A program made the position numbers and the translations under genes. DNA of 64,000 nucleotides from Blattamonas nauphoetae (lineage: Eukaryota; Preaxostyla; Oxymonadida): positions 524,297 through 588,296 of the forward strand of contig JARBJD010000014.1 of assembly GCA_033064195.1 (NCBI GenBank). The letters run 5' to 3'. Below are positions 40,849 to 51,669 of the stretch, in pieces; position 1 is the first letter of the stretch, and each line of letters opens with the position of its first letter. Below the pieces are notes generated by a model. It saw nothing but the letters and a program-made list of their open reading frames with translations, had not been told where the DNA came from and ran no database searches.

Positions 40849-43800
40849 CTACTGACGCGACACGTAACGCGTCCCTTGCTGCTGGAATGATCCTGCCATC
40901 TTGTTGAATGGTTGCTGTTTGGGTATCGTGTCATGTGTCCAATTCTGAGAGTGATCATTCGATCGAGAAGGATTCAGTTTTGATGCCATCCGAGTGACAG
41001 CTGGCGTGCTTCTAAAAATATCAAGAAAGAGAAAACAATACAAAGGAGATGAACATGAGTTGGGATTAGAGGGGGGCGTGGTTGTAGGATATGGGTTTAG
41101 TGTGATGGGAGATGAAGATTTCATGAATCGTTGAGGGGATTCGGGGAAGGATTGGGTTTCGGGTTGGTAAGTGGCTTGGGTGAGTCTCACGTTGAGGCGA
41201 TTGATTTCTTGGTCTCGTTGGCGAATCGCGATCATCATTTCGTCGACATTTGCTAACAAGTCGACTCTTTCTGCTTCCAGTTCGATTCTCGCTGTTGTCA
41301 GTTGTGTGTTCTCGGCCTGCAATCCTTTAATGATCCTTCGAATGTCGTCTTCTGTTTGTCCTTTCTTCGTCCGGATTCTGAAACCATCGTCAAACACACT
41401 CACCAATCTTGGGTGGTCATTCGGATCCACAATGTGGAACTCCTGCACAGCTGGTGGTCGATTTTCCGACTCGGCGAGACGTTTTTGGAGATCAACAATT
41501 TGTTTTTGGTTCTTTTCGACTTCTTCCTGGAGTCTGACGAGTTCTTCCGCTTGTTCTTGTTGAGTTCTCTTGGATTCGGTGTGTTTTTGTTTTTCTGTGG
41601 AGAATGCTCTTTCAGACTGGCAAAGTCTCTTTTCCAGGGCTTTGACTTGTTTATCCATCTCCTTCTCTTTCTGGGTGTGTCTCGTTCCTTCCGCACGAAG
41701 CTGGTCTGTCAATCGTTCAACAGTGTTCTTGTGGGAATCATTCTCTTTTTTCAGTGTCTGGTTGTCCACAAGGAGTTGAGTAATCATCTGCTCAGCCTGT
41801 GTCAACTGCTCCTTCAGGTCATTCTGCATCTTCTCCTCGTCAGTCAGGTTCGTTGCTAACGAGGCCAAGTTGGACTTGAGACGCAAGTTCTCCGCAGCGA
41901 ATGTGGAGTTTTGAAGTTCAAGTTTGTGCTTGCCTTCTTCAAGTTCACGAAGTTCCTTTTGAGTATTCTCATTCTCCTCGAGTAATTCTTTGATTTTGTT
42001 ATCTCTTTGTTCTCTCTCCATCAGAGCGTTCTGAAGAGAATTCTCTATCTTCTCGGAATTCTGTTTCTTCTCTTCTCCATCCATTTCTGTTTCTTTTTCT
42101 CGCTCCAGATCCTTCAGTGCCCCTTCCAAACGACTAACTGTCGCTTCCAACTCGGCTTTCTCACTCTCTTTCTTCTTTCCTTCTTCTGTTAAATGCAAAA
42201 TCTCTCGTTCCAGGACTCCTTTCTCCGATCCTTCCTTCTCACGCTCTTCGGATAGTTTCACAAACATCAATGCTGATTCTGCCTTCTCCCTCTCCAGCTC
42301 CTTCAGTGCCCCTTCTAAACGACTAACTGTCGCTTCCAATTCTGCCTTCTCACTCTCTTTCTTCTCTCCTTCTTCTGTTAAACGCGATATCTCTCTTTCC
42401 AGATCTCCTTTCTTAGATTCTTCGCTCTTCCGCTCTTCAGACAGTGTCTCAATCATTGAGTCGGAGTGTGCTTCATCCTCCTTGTGCTTCTTCACTGCCT
42501 CTTTCAAACGACTAACTGTCGCTTCCAACTCGGCCTTCTCGGAATTCTGTTTCTTCCCTTCTTCCTCCAAACGACGAATCTTCGCTTCCAATGCTGCCTT
42601 CTCTTGAGACATTCGTTCCCCAGTTTCTTCAAGCCGACCCACTTTTCGGTTAAGTTCGGCCTTTTCAGTTTCATTCTTCTTTCCTTCATCTTCCAAGTGC
42701 TTGATCTCTTCTTCCTTTTGTTTCAGCGCTTCTGACTGAGCTGTAGATTCTTCTCGAAGTGTGGCGAGTTCAGCCTTCACATTTGACAAGTCTTCTTCTC
42801 TTTTCTTATGTGAATCGAGTTCTTGTCGAGATCGTTCATCTTTCTCTTCCGCTGCCGACTTCAACCGTTCGATGTCTTTATCTTTCTCCTTCAGGCTCTC
42901 CTCCAACTCCTTAATCCGCCTCTGCAGCTTCCCCACTTCTTCTTCATCATTTTTCTTTGCCGTTGCTTCCGCATTCAGATTCTGCATCCCAATTTTCGCT
43001 TCGAAGTCTGTTTGGATATAGAGCAAGCTCATCGCACTCTGCACCACTTCCCGTCCACCCACAATCCCTCCAAATTGGCCTGAAACAGCTTCAGCTTCGT
43101 CGACTTCGCTGATTTTGCTGTCGTCACAGAGGAACCACTTGTCCTGCTTGAGCGGGCGGACGTACGTAAAATAATGGCCAAATTGGAGTGTCCCACGATG
43201 GACTTCGACCGCAACGAGACGATATATGAATGATTGTTTGTAATATTCATGATTTTTCTGCTTTTCGAGCCATTGTTCCTCTTTTTCTTTTTCGCCGAAT
43301 CCGAGCAATTCTGAACTCCAGACTAACTGTTGCGATTGGCGTCGAGGTTGATTGAACGAAAGAAATGAGGAGAGTGTGGCGGATTGTGACGGTTTTTCGG
43401 AAGTTTGGGTCGAGGGAACTGACCCTGCTCGAGCTTTTTTGATTTCTTTCTTTTTTTGGATGCCATTAAACTTTTCGGAGAGTGTGAGAGGTTCAATCAA
43501 TTGAGAGAGATCCAGAGAGGTTGGAAAAGTGAATTTTTTGTTGTTTTTGGCGAGTCCATGGAGATCAGATTTCCATCTGACAAGATCGACAAAAAGAACA
43601 GGAGGAAGCGAATAGTACTTCACTTTCTGGAAAGGATAGAGATTAATCGATGATATATGAGGATCAGAGGAAGATATAGAAGAATAAGGCTGAGAAATTG
43701 AGTTAAAGTGACGACGAAGTGGATGGTGGCTGTATACCGTTCCAAGACTATCGGGAAGCAGCAATTGTGGCAAAACTTCTTCAATTCCACTTCCAAGTTC

Positions 43801-44890
43801 AATTGGCATTCGCAGGGACCAGAAGTGTTCGGGATGAACTTGGGTAGAAACCTTTCCATTTTTCTCAGTCTTCACAACACGGACAAGGCGTCCGCAGAAG
43901 AGAGAAGACAGAAAACCACGCGTAGACGTGTTCTAGAGGTCGATAGGAGAAAAGAGAAGAGAATGCGAAAGATATGATGATCATGATATGAAGTGAAAAT
44001 CAGAAGAAATCGTCGGAAATATGGAATCAAAAGGGCATTTCCAGACAGACCTTTAATTCTTTGCTCAAACCAACCAACAGGCGATTCCGAAAATCTTGGT
44101 TGTCATTCATTGATTTCACATCGAAACCTGGAAACTGAATCGTCTGTGTAAGAAGGTCTGTCTTGACTGGAGTGAGTGAATCGAACATCAATTGGAAGAG
44201 TCGATGCATTCCCATCGCGAGAGTGTCGGAAGGGGAGGGAGGGCGATTGAAATTGAATTGAGGCGTGGCCAACTTGGGAAGCTCGAGAAGGATCTAAAGA
44301 AGGGAAAATAACGTTTAAATGAACCAAAGAGGCATCAAAACATGACAAAAACAATCAAAAAAGTGGGATCATGGACAGACGTGGCGGAAGAGTGGAACAT
44401 GGAAAAGGCTCTGAATCACAGTGTTCAGATAGCATTGGAGGCCTGGATTGACAAGCCCCACCAAATTCAAACGCGATTCGGCCTTTGAAACAGGCCCCAA
44501 GAACGGTTGGACGAGTTGTGGAAGAGGAACCGAAGAGTCCTGCTTTGGTGGAGTCTGAGGTGAATAATTTGTGGGAGGGAGTGGTTTTTGAACGAATTGT
44601 GGGTATGGGTGAGTTTGGAGCGAGGCATTGAGGATTGGTGGTGGTTGGTTCGAATTGGGCATTGGGGCCGACAGAGAGAGGGGATAAGGATGTTGTGGAT
44701 GAGAGATGTTTTGTCTGGGAGGGGAGAAGTTGGTTCGGGGGACGATAGGTGGGTGACGACTGATCTGAGGTGTTGGATTGACTTGAGGCTTTTTGCGAAA
44801 CTGCGTGAGATTTCGGTAATTCAGTTCCGTTTTATGTGTGTCCGGAATATAATATATTTCTTTTGGTGGTTTGGGGACTGGGAGACTCAT
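40849..44890 (-). CDS. Ubiquitin-specific protease (USP, C19) fused to a long coiled coil
   Basis: There are three exons: 44890-44381, 44293-44051 and 43932-40849, with introns of 87 and 118 nt (donors GTCTGT, acceptors TTTAG and TCTAG), both in phase 0. Exon 1 gives a proline-rich N-terminus (~140 residues) and the Cys box (GLVNPGLQCYLNTVIQSLF). Exon 2 continues the catalytic core (MHRLFQLMFDSL, NDNQDFRNRLLVGLSKELK). Exon 3 opens NTSTRGFLSSLFCGRLVRVV, has PPVLFVDLVRW, and ends the domain with the histidine box (YRLVAVEVHRGTLQFGHYF) and WFLCDDSKISEV. About 600 residues of charged coiled coil follow, with near-identical internal repeats (SEKAELEATVSRLEGALK twice). The C-terminus is SQNWTHDTIPKQQ. 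USPs remove ubiquitin from proteins; the coiled coil probably sets partner or location. The start ATG is only 9 bp after the kinase stop. Confidence 0.85.
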
Positions 44891-44899
44891 GAGAAGGTA

Positions 44900-46129
44900 T
44901 CACAAACACATTCCAGAAGTCACTGTTGCAAACTCCGTCCAAGTCAGCCCACACTTTGCTTCTTCCTCAAATTGTTTGAAGAATGGAAATTCAAGGGCTT
45001 CTTTCGCTGTTGGTCTTTGTTCTGGCGCTTTGGACAGAAGAGCGTTGATTGCTTCTGTACAGTGTTGGGAGAGGTCACGTCGAGTGATGGTGTGAGGTTT
45101 TGTTTGGATGGACGTGTACAGCTGTTGAGTTGAGGCCCCTTGGAACGGATAGCTGAAACAATGGAATGATCAATCCAAAACGGGATACCACCGACAGAGC
45201 AGATTAACCAGCATGACTCCAACAGCCCAGACATCAGATTTATGGGAAAAGCGTGGAGAGAGATAGACTAGCTCTGGCGCAAAGTATACAGGCGTTCTGA
45301 AGAAGGATCGTAATTACTGATTTAGATTGAACAGATACCCCACAAGATCTTTCGATGTGCTTGCCTCAGATTCGGGAATGAGGATTCCATAATCAGAAAT
45401 CTGTGCGAGAACAGAATCGTCACCATCGAAGTGGAGGAACACATTCTCCAATTTGAGATCTCTGAGGCAAGAAACACAATATGAAGACAAACCGATGAAT
45501 ATAACCATGCTCATTGAATTCTGCAAGGCTGATCACTAAGAGAATCGATAGAAATGAATAAAACACACAGATTTGACGGATGATGATGCCAGCAACGCGT
45601 TCAGGAAGAGGGGGAATTCGTTCATTGACCAAGCAGATGAGTGTCTTCAAGGAGTGTTAAAATTCACGAAAAACAAACCGGTAAGTTAGCGTAGTCCATC
45701 ATAAGAATGAATTGATGATTCAGCTCTGTTGTGTTTCGAATTCGAATATAGAATGGATTACGAATGCCTTGTCTTCAAAAAATGGGGTCAAGGAAATGAG
45801 AACATACTCGAAGAAGTGGATGGCATATTTCTGTTCACCGTCAATATTGTGGAGAGGAGCGATGATCTTCACTGCAGCTAATCCTCCTTGGAATTTGACA
45901 AGATAGACACTGAAATCATAAAAACAGGTGAAAAATTTGATACGATCCCGATGATCCCTGGCCTTCAAGAATAAATTTGAGATGAGTGAATGAAAGTTGA
46001 GAATGAAAAAAAAAACCCAGAAATTTTAGCATCTATGCTCAAAGAAGAACTGATGAAGAAGAAAGAAGAACAAACTTCACAATTCAACTGGAGAAGAATC
46101 TGAGTTGCGGCATCTTGGAAGTTCTGCAT
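44900..46129 (-). CDS. Protein kinase, Ser/Thr type, eight exons with 31-42 nt introns
   Basis: Canonical kinase motifs appear only after removing tiny introns. Exons (minus strand): upstream to 45944 (GQGSSGS), 45909-45808 (VYLVKFQ, AAVKII with the VAIK lysine), 45772-45679 (QFILMMDYANLP hinge), 45644-45569, 45535-45493 (EFNEHGYIHR), 45461-45339 (DLKLENVFL catalytic loop, SDYG in place of DFG), 45296-45192 (GTPVYFAPE, HKSDVWAVGVML) and 45152-44900 (RYPFQGAS, EQRPTAKEAL). All junctions keep frame and have GT...AG ends. The glycine loop, Lys, HRD and APE are intact, so it should be active; DYG for DFG is a tolerated variant. The first exon is less certain: ATG 46129 (MQNFQDAATQ) is the best start, with an intron before GQGSSG. 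~290 residues. Substrate unknown. Confidence 0.8.
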
Positions 46130-46153
46130 GAGGTGAGTCCACTTATGGTCAGA

Positions 46154-46459
46154 TCAGCATATCAAAAAAAATGACACAATGATTCTGACGATATTAGAGA
46201 TCCAGAAACATTGAGAAACAAAAAAGGACGAAATGAGGGAAGAGATGAGGACACAAACGAGAGAATCTTTGAAAACGGAAGAGGAGAGAACGATGCGAAA
46301 AGAAAGAGTCAAAGACGAGAATGAAAATGGAGAAAGGAGCACACCAAAGTGTCGATACAGAGCGAGTGGGAAGCATTGAAGGGTCAGCATGTGATGTCAT
46401 CTGAACATCGAATGAAATGTGGGATCTGGGCGACTGAGTTCGTTTTGTCTCGAGTCATC
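46154..46459 (-). repeat. Conserved 3' flank of ARM-like genes (minus strand)
   Basis: On the minus strand this matches 10993-11196 (ATGACATCACATGCTGACCC, CACTTTGGTGTGCTCC, T-rich tail). It is the 3' flank of the ARM-like fragment at 47.0-47.6 kb, now separated from it by the MITE. Confidence 0.65.
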
Positions 46460-46462
46460 TAA

Positions 46463-47058
46463 TAGTGGCGTCACCAATACGTTCCATGTCAACAATTCGT
46501 GCTTTTTTCTGGAATGATCACTTTTGGTCAAACTAAGAAAAAAATAAAATTTTAGAATTTTCTTCCCACTGGATCCTGAGAAAACCTCAAAACACGTTAA
46601 ACAGCGAAACGCCACACATTTTCCAAACTTTCGACGATCATTTTTCCATATCCAGACATCCGTTTGAGACCGAAGAAAAAGCATTATTTTCGTAAACATA
46701 TCGATAAAACACACTCAAAAAAATAAAAAATTTTTTCCCATGATATTTTTCTGGGCGAAAAACAGCCTTTTTTCATATCGTCCCAGATACCCATGATTTT
46801 TTTTCCAATTTTTTTTCAAAATGTTCATTTCACCAAACAAACGTTTCAGTGGAAAATTTCATCAAAATCGGTTCACAGGTTGTGAAGTTATGACGAGAAC
46901 ACATGAAAAAAGTGGTTGAAAAGAGCTATTGTGAGGATTTTTTGGGATCCAGTGGGAAGAAAATTCTAAAATTTTATTTTTTTCTTAGTTTGACCAAAAG
47001 TGATAATTCCAGAAAAAAGCACGAATTGTTGACATCGAACGTATTGGTGACACCACTA
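46463..47058. mobile_element. 596-bp MITE with TAGTGGYGTCACC ends and TAA target duplication
   Basis: The left end TAGTGGCGTCACCAATACG and the right end, read inward, TAGTGGTGTCACCAATACG belong to ~115-bp inverted repeats extending to GGATCCAGTGGG. The flanks are TAA on both sides (46460-46462 and 47059-47061), the TWA duplication expected of PIF/Harbinger elements. The interior is very AT-rich and non-coding. On the minus strand the target TTA forms the end of AAT TAG, so it inserted into the stop codon of an ARM-like gene. Ends resemble the 27761-28401 MITE (TAGTGGTGTTA). Confidence 0.85.
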
Positions 47059-47597
47059 TAATTCGGTAAACGAGAGTTCATTCCTAAATTGTTCATGAGT
47101 CGAACTGAATAGGACCTCAGATCCCATCCATATTCCGACAATTTGTCGTGATGGAGCAGAGTTTGGTCGAGTTCATCAATGAACCCTTCCATTTCCAGTG
47201 CCAGTAATAATATTCTCCCTCTGTCCCAACATTCGGCTCCTTTGACCTTCCAGAAGCTGACATTGTCGGATATGAGTGAGATGACGAGTCGATGAGTGTG
47301 TTCGTCTTTCACTTCAGAGAGGAGTGACTGGTAGACCATTGGAATGCGAATAAAACAAATGAAATCCAGTGTTGGTTGGTGGAAGGCACTCAAGCTAAAG
47401 ATAATGTCCAATAATTTGACTGTTTCTTCGCAGACATCCAGCCACGACGAGAGACGATGTTTACGATTGATCTGGATGAGAAATGGTTCCATTGGGATCA
47501 ACAATTCACGCAGTACCACATCTCGGATTGATTCAGGGTCAGTGTCGGTCGTTGTGGAAAGGTATAGAGCAGAGTTGGCGTAGGTGAGATGTCTCAA
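46974..47597 (-). pseudogene. ARM-like family, copy 7, C-terminal fragment
   Basis: Only the last ~180 family residues remain: SALYLSTTTDTDPESIRDVVL, LLIPMEPFLIQINR, FHQPTLDFICFIRIPMVYQS and LLALEMEGFIDELDQ, ending LGMNSRLPN. The normal stop (AAT TAG) is split by the MITE 46463-47058; reading now runs ~25 codons into the MITE. Upstream of 47597 the N-terminal two-thirds of the gene is missing and unrelated sequence begins, so it is a truncated remnant. Confidence 0.75.
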
Positions 47598-48595
47598 TAT
47601 TTTTGAAAGTAAACATCGGTTTCACTGCTCTTCTTACCAAATTTTAGCTCTTATCCTTCCAGACACCGCTTTCTCTCATCATATGACAGGGCTTGAAGGT
47701 ATCTACAGGTTGTTTGTTTTCATCCTCTTCTCACCGAATGACGTTCTTCTCTCAAAGTTGTCTTCATTCATCCAACTTCCTCCAAATGGACGAAAACAAG
47801 ACTCTGTTCCAACAATTCATCAGTTTGACATAATTTTGTTCATTTTTGACTTCCAATTCCATTCAGATCACTCGAAAAAGATGCAATCTTTGACCATCTC
47901 CCAAATTCTCGAACCTGGTGCTAACTTGGTTCTCAGAGCCACGAAACAGAACCAATCATCACATTACAGTCGGTATGGGATTCATTCTCTCACAATATTC
48001 CAGGCGGAACATGAAAATAGATTCAGAAAAGAAGATCGCATCGAAGGTATCTATATGGATGATTGAATAGGATCTCTTTCAGAAATTGGAATATGTGTCC
48101 TTGTTTTGGACAAATGATCAACCTCATATAATAATTGAAGCTATATGTGCCGAGATCTTCAATGGGATCATTTCCTCCGTTTTTTCAAGACATAGGCAGA
48201 AATTTCGATTTTCCATAACCGAACACACTTTTTGGAAGCATTTCACTATCCACACTTATATAAATACTGAAATGTGACAAAAAGTGTGACAAACTGGGGT
48301 TTTCAGAAACCATCGTTTATGAACGCGAGTCGTGGTATAAGCGAAATGGGAACCAAACTGGCATAGGTGATACTCCTAGGAGAATTGGAACGAGAAATCA
48401 TTTTGAATCTCAGAGCCAATTGATTTTTTTTAATATGACTCATTCTAATTTCCATCTCACTTACTACTGAAAATATTGACATTTCAGAGTAGTCAATATT
48501 TGGCCGTAAATTCAAAAATAAAGGCGAAAAACGGACCTCTTGAAAAGTGTCTTTTGAAGCAAATTTTGAGTACTTTTAGAAAACAACGTCGATTT
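47598..48595. other. Unassigned region between ARM fragment and virus-like block
   Basis: The plus-strand frame 47584-48066 contains MQSLTISQILEPGANLVLRA and several TTTTAG or CATTCAG sites that could be acceptors of small introns. No family was recognised and no second copy exists here. 48067-48595 has no supported gene. The left edge of the virus-like element must lie somewhere before 48596, but I see no terminal repeat that fixes it. Confidence 0.3.
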
Positions 48596-48625
48596 CTTTT
48601 TTATTCAATTTTTAATTTGTATAAA
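48596..48625 (+). promoter_or_regulatory. AT-rich box before the 48626 gene
   Basis: TTTTTTATTC followed by AATTTTTAATTTGTATAAA runs directly to the ATG; compare TTTTTTATTTT before 50931. Confidence 0.45.
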
Positions 48626-49219
48626 ATGAGCAGCGTCTTGACACCAACACAACTACTGGAAATTTTGGACAAAGAAGATTTGAAAATGAAATCACCTCCA
48701 ACTCTCAATCGACAAGGAACAACATATCTCACAGGAAGCACTTTCGAATACTATCTCGAAGAGAAACCAGATGAAACTTATCAAGTGTACGTCAATAGTT
48801 TCGTCAAAGGATACAGACCACATCTGAATCGCCAGAAATATCTTCGACCAGCAAATCGTTGTACAAAAGAGAAGCTTATTGAATCAATGAAAAATGAGAA
48901 TTGTGAACTCATTTCTGAATACACTCATTCAAGTACTCCAGTAACATATCGACACGAAGGAATTGAATGGATTGTAATCCCATCAAAATGGATGAAAGGA
49001 TTCAGAACTCATCAGAACAAACGAAAACGATACACACAATCGTTTGTTGAAAATGAATTGAAAAAAGAGAATTGTGAACTCATTGGAACATACACAAAGG
49101 TACTTGAGCCATTCAAATATCGCGATTTACGAACAAAGAATGAGTATTACGTTCGCTTGGACAATTGGTTGTATTTTGGAGACCGTCCTCACTTGAGAAA
49201 GTACCACGAAAGGTCATGA
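48626..49219 (+). CDS. Element protein with two or three short repeated domains
   Basis: The 197-residue protein starts MSSVLTPTQLLEILDKEDLK. Two units of about 60 residues share the pattern L-x-E-S-M/L-K-x-E-N-C-E-L-I-x-x-Y-T, then a P-V-x-Y step, then W-x-x-G-x-R-x-H: LIESMKNENCELISEYT and VENELKKENCELIGTYT. The layout recalls the small DNA-binding repeats in front of some phage and giant-virus nucleases (ELLSEY...WxxxPxxxxxG), but without their zinc-binding cysteines. That likeness is from memory and needs a profile search. A related copy is at 50931. The role may be DNA binding; this is inference. Confidence 0.55.
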   Translation: MSSVLTPTQLLEILDKEDLKMKSPPTLNRQGTTYLTGSTFEYYLEEKPDETYQVYVNSFVKGYRPHLNRQKYLRPANRCTKEKLIESMKNENCELISEYTHSSTPVTYRHEGIEWIVIPSKWMKGFRTHQNKRKRYTQSFVENELKKENCELIGTYTKVLEPFKYRDLRTKNEYYVRLDNWLYFGDRPHLRKYHERS

Positions 49220-50912
49220 AAATACTGAAAATCTATTTTTGACCACAAATCACTGAAATCCAACATGATAACCATTTCGAAAAATTCTGCAAAAAATTCT
49301 AAAATGTCAGGGACACTGTCGGTCCTCGATCAAGACAATCCTGATGAAAATCGGTTGAGAATTCGTTGAGCTACGTACCGAACTTAGGTCGAAAAAGTGA
49401 CGAAAAAAGTCGATGTTCCGATTTTGCTACTATGAACCGCTTTATGGCTCAAATTGTGTTCAAACACGTTTGATTGCGACGGAAATCATTTTGAAACGTA
49501 GGATTTTCGATAAAAAGCACTTCTGAGATTTTTGGTTTGATCCGACCCATTGAGGTTTTTTCGCGTTTTTTGAGATTTTTTTAGAAAAGGTATAGACGTT
49601 CGGGACTATGTCCTTTTGATCACTTTTCGTCGTCTTATGGTGTTTTTGGGTGTGAAAACGCTAGTTGGCGTCTTTTTGTGTCATTCATCTCTGAAAACTT
49701 TTGACACCACAAGTTTCGGACACTTTTTCATGAATTTTCACATTTCACTACTTTCACTTCATTTACTCCGTTATTGCATCATTTTAACGAACATAAGTCA
49801 ACGCGAGACGTATAGAGCTTATCCTTAGTTTCATTTTGTTGGTTCTTCACTTCACCATTTTGACGACTCTTTTCTTCACAACTTGCACACTAATACATTT
49901 TTGCCCCGATTTTCACATATTGCGCCTTCTTTCTCACGGTATGAGTAAGGTGTGCTCGAATTTTGAGGAGATTTTGTCGGATAGTTCTCTCATAAAGTCA
50001 CTTTTTCATGTTTTCACTTCTCAACTTTTGACCGTTTTTGTCACTTCAAAACCGACTGTAGTCCCTTTCATTTCATCACTTTTGCTCCCCATTTCACATT
50101 TGATCTCTTCACCATTCCTCTCCATTTTTCTCACATCACTTCCATTTTGTGGGCCGTTCTCACTTCACTAGCACATCATTTTGTTGCAATTTTCATCACT
50201 TTTTTCACAAAAACAGAGTAAAAGAAAGCGAAACAAACATGAACGAAACGGGCAAGTATGAAACTGAGAGGGAAATTGACGATCGTGAAAATGACGTGAA
50301 ATGTGGCACCAATAGTGAAAATTAGGTCTGTGTTCCGGTTTTTCTCTCTTAAAAACAACAAAAAGTGATCAAAAATGTACGTGATATGATGAAGATTACG
50401 GAAAAATTCCGAGATATGAAGTGAGCCGTTGAAAGTGAGATCTCTGCAGAATGTCGGAATCTTCACTTAACGGAAATTAGTGTGTTGTATTGGAGAACAA
50501 GATTAAGAGAAAGAAACATGAATGAAGTGGTTAAAAACAGTAATCAACGAGAAAACGAAGACGGAAGTGAGGTCAAAAATGAGATGGTAACGAATGAGAA
50601 ACAAGTAACAATTCAACCAAAAATAGTTAGAACAGAGCTGAAATAAGATGAAAGTGAGAGTGAAATGATGAAGAATACATAAATATGCAAAGATCTGCAC
50701 CCGGTTGTGAATCGCTCAATAACTCTGCAAAAGTCCGAAATCTTCAAAAAACGAAGCATACCACGATGATCCTGGAGTTCAGGAGATTCCAAAACGCGAA
50801 GAATCGGAACGAAACAAGCACTTGTGAAAAATCAGAGATCGAACCCATTGATCCTCGATCTGTGTCTGAAATCCAAAACTGAGAAAACAACGGAAGAATT
50901 TTCATTTTTGAC
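49220..50912. other. Non-coding, strand-skewed region of the left block
   Basis: No gene is supported. Up to ~50200 the plus strand is pyrimidine-rich with many TTTTCACTT-like words (CTTTTTCATGTTTTCACTTC, ATTTTCACATT). From ~50210 to 50670 it is purine-rich with the complementary words (AGTGAAAATTAGG, GAAAGTGAGA, AGATGAAAGTGAGAGTG). The change of skew is sharp, at ~50170-50215. It could be a replication origin, an old terminal repeat junction, or a decayed inverted duplication. Confidence 0.45.
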
Positions 50913-50923
50913 TTTTTTATTTT
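50913..50923 (+). promoter_or_regulatory. AT-rich box before the 50931 gene
   Basis: TTTTTTATTTT, 7 bp before the ATG; identical to the core found before the capsid-block genes. Confidence 0.55.
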
Positions 50924-50930
50924 GTATTAA

Positions 50931-51143
50931 ATGAATCCAACAGCGATGTACAGCGAAAGACGTCGAGTATGTTCAGAACAAGCATTAATTGAATCAATGA
51001 GAAAAGAGAACTGTTCACTAGTCTCTGAGTATGTCAGAAATAATGTGCCGGTGACGTATGTTCATGTGGGAATCAAGAATTTTAATTTCAATGAAAGAGC
51101 AACCAAAAATGAATCGACAAAAATACAATTCACAAATGATTGA
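50931..51143 (+). CDS. Fragment related to the 48626-49219 protein
   Basis: The 70-residue frame starts MNPTAMYSERRRVCSEQ and contains ALIESMRKENCSLVSEYV and PVTYVHVGI, matching the first repeat unit of 48626-49219 (KLIESMKNENCELISEYT, PVTYRHEGI). It is much shorter than its relative and looks like a remnant. It has the element's promoter box. Function is unknown. Confidence 0.5.
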   Translation: MNPTAMYSERRRVCSEQALIESMRKENCSLVSEYVRNNVPVTYVHVGIKNFNFNERATKNESTKIQFTND

Positions 51144-51282
51144 GAAAATGATTGATCATACTCTCTCGACAACCAACGAGAATGCAGCAGTGATTGACTC
51201 ACTTCAGAAGACAACAGAAGCACATAAGCAGACCTTTGAGACTGATCTCATCGATCTCAGCTTTTTTGATCTCAGAAAATAA

Positions 51283-51669
51283 CTAGTGTTCAAATTCTCA
51301 TAAAACTCGAAATAACGAAGTAAAAGACCCACTATCCGTGTTGAATTTTGTTTATTAGTACTTTCATTGAAATCTCGAGATAAATCGTCCCACAATAATT
51401 CTTCTTCCCGATCCGATTGAAAAACTGGATGAATCACACTTGGTTATCAAAAAAATTATTAATTCCACCATGATGGATCTCATATACCATTTCTTGACGA
51501 TTATTTCTCTCTTAGAATGATTTATTCAGCAGGTTCACATTCGTTGTTCAATTGTTTATTAGTCTTCGAGATTTCTTTTCATTATATCCTTTTTCTTCGA
51601 TCTTTCAACATTCTTATTCCATTTTCTCTTTTTCATTTCCTTTTATTTCCTTATCTTTCAAATTCTCCC
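51283..51669. other. AT-rich region, no gene seen
   Basis: Only short frames without conserved features. A T/C-rich stretch ends in TTCGTTCAAG near 51680, which could be a splice acceptor for the following host fragment. Confidence 0.3.

Larger units (their letters stand above)
48596..51143. mobile_element. Polinton/Maverick-like element, left block (decayed or rearranged)
   Basis: Two plus-strand genes of one small family (48626-49219 and 50931-51143) are each preceded by the AT-rich box typical of the element's genes. They are separated by ~1.7 kb of non-coding, strand-skewed sequence. No capsid or replication gene is in this block. It is joined to the main block only by the shared promoter type. 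The intervening 51.5-54.1 kb is host-derived, so the block is either a rearranged end of the same element or a separate older remnant. It looks broken, with roughly one or two breaks. Confidence 0.45.
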
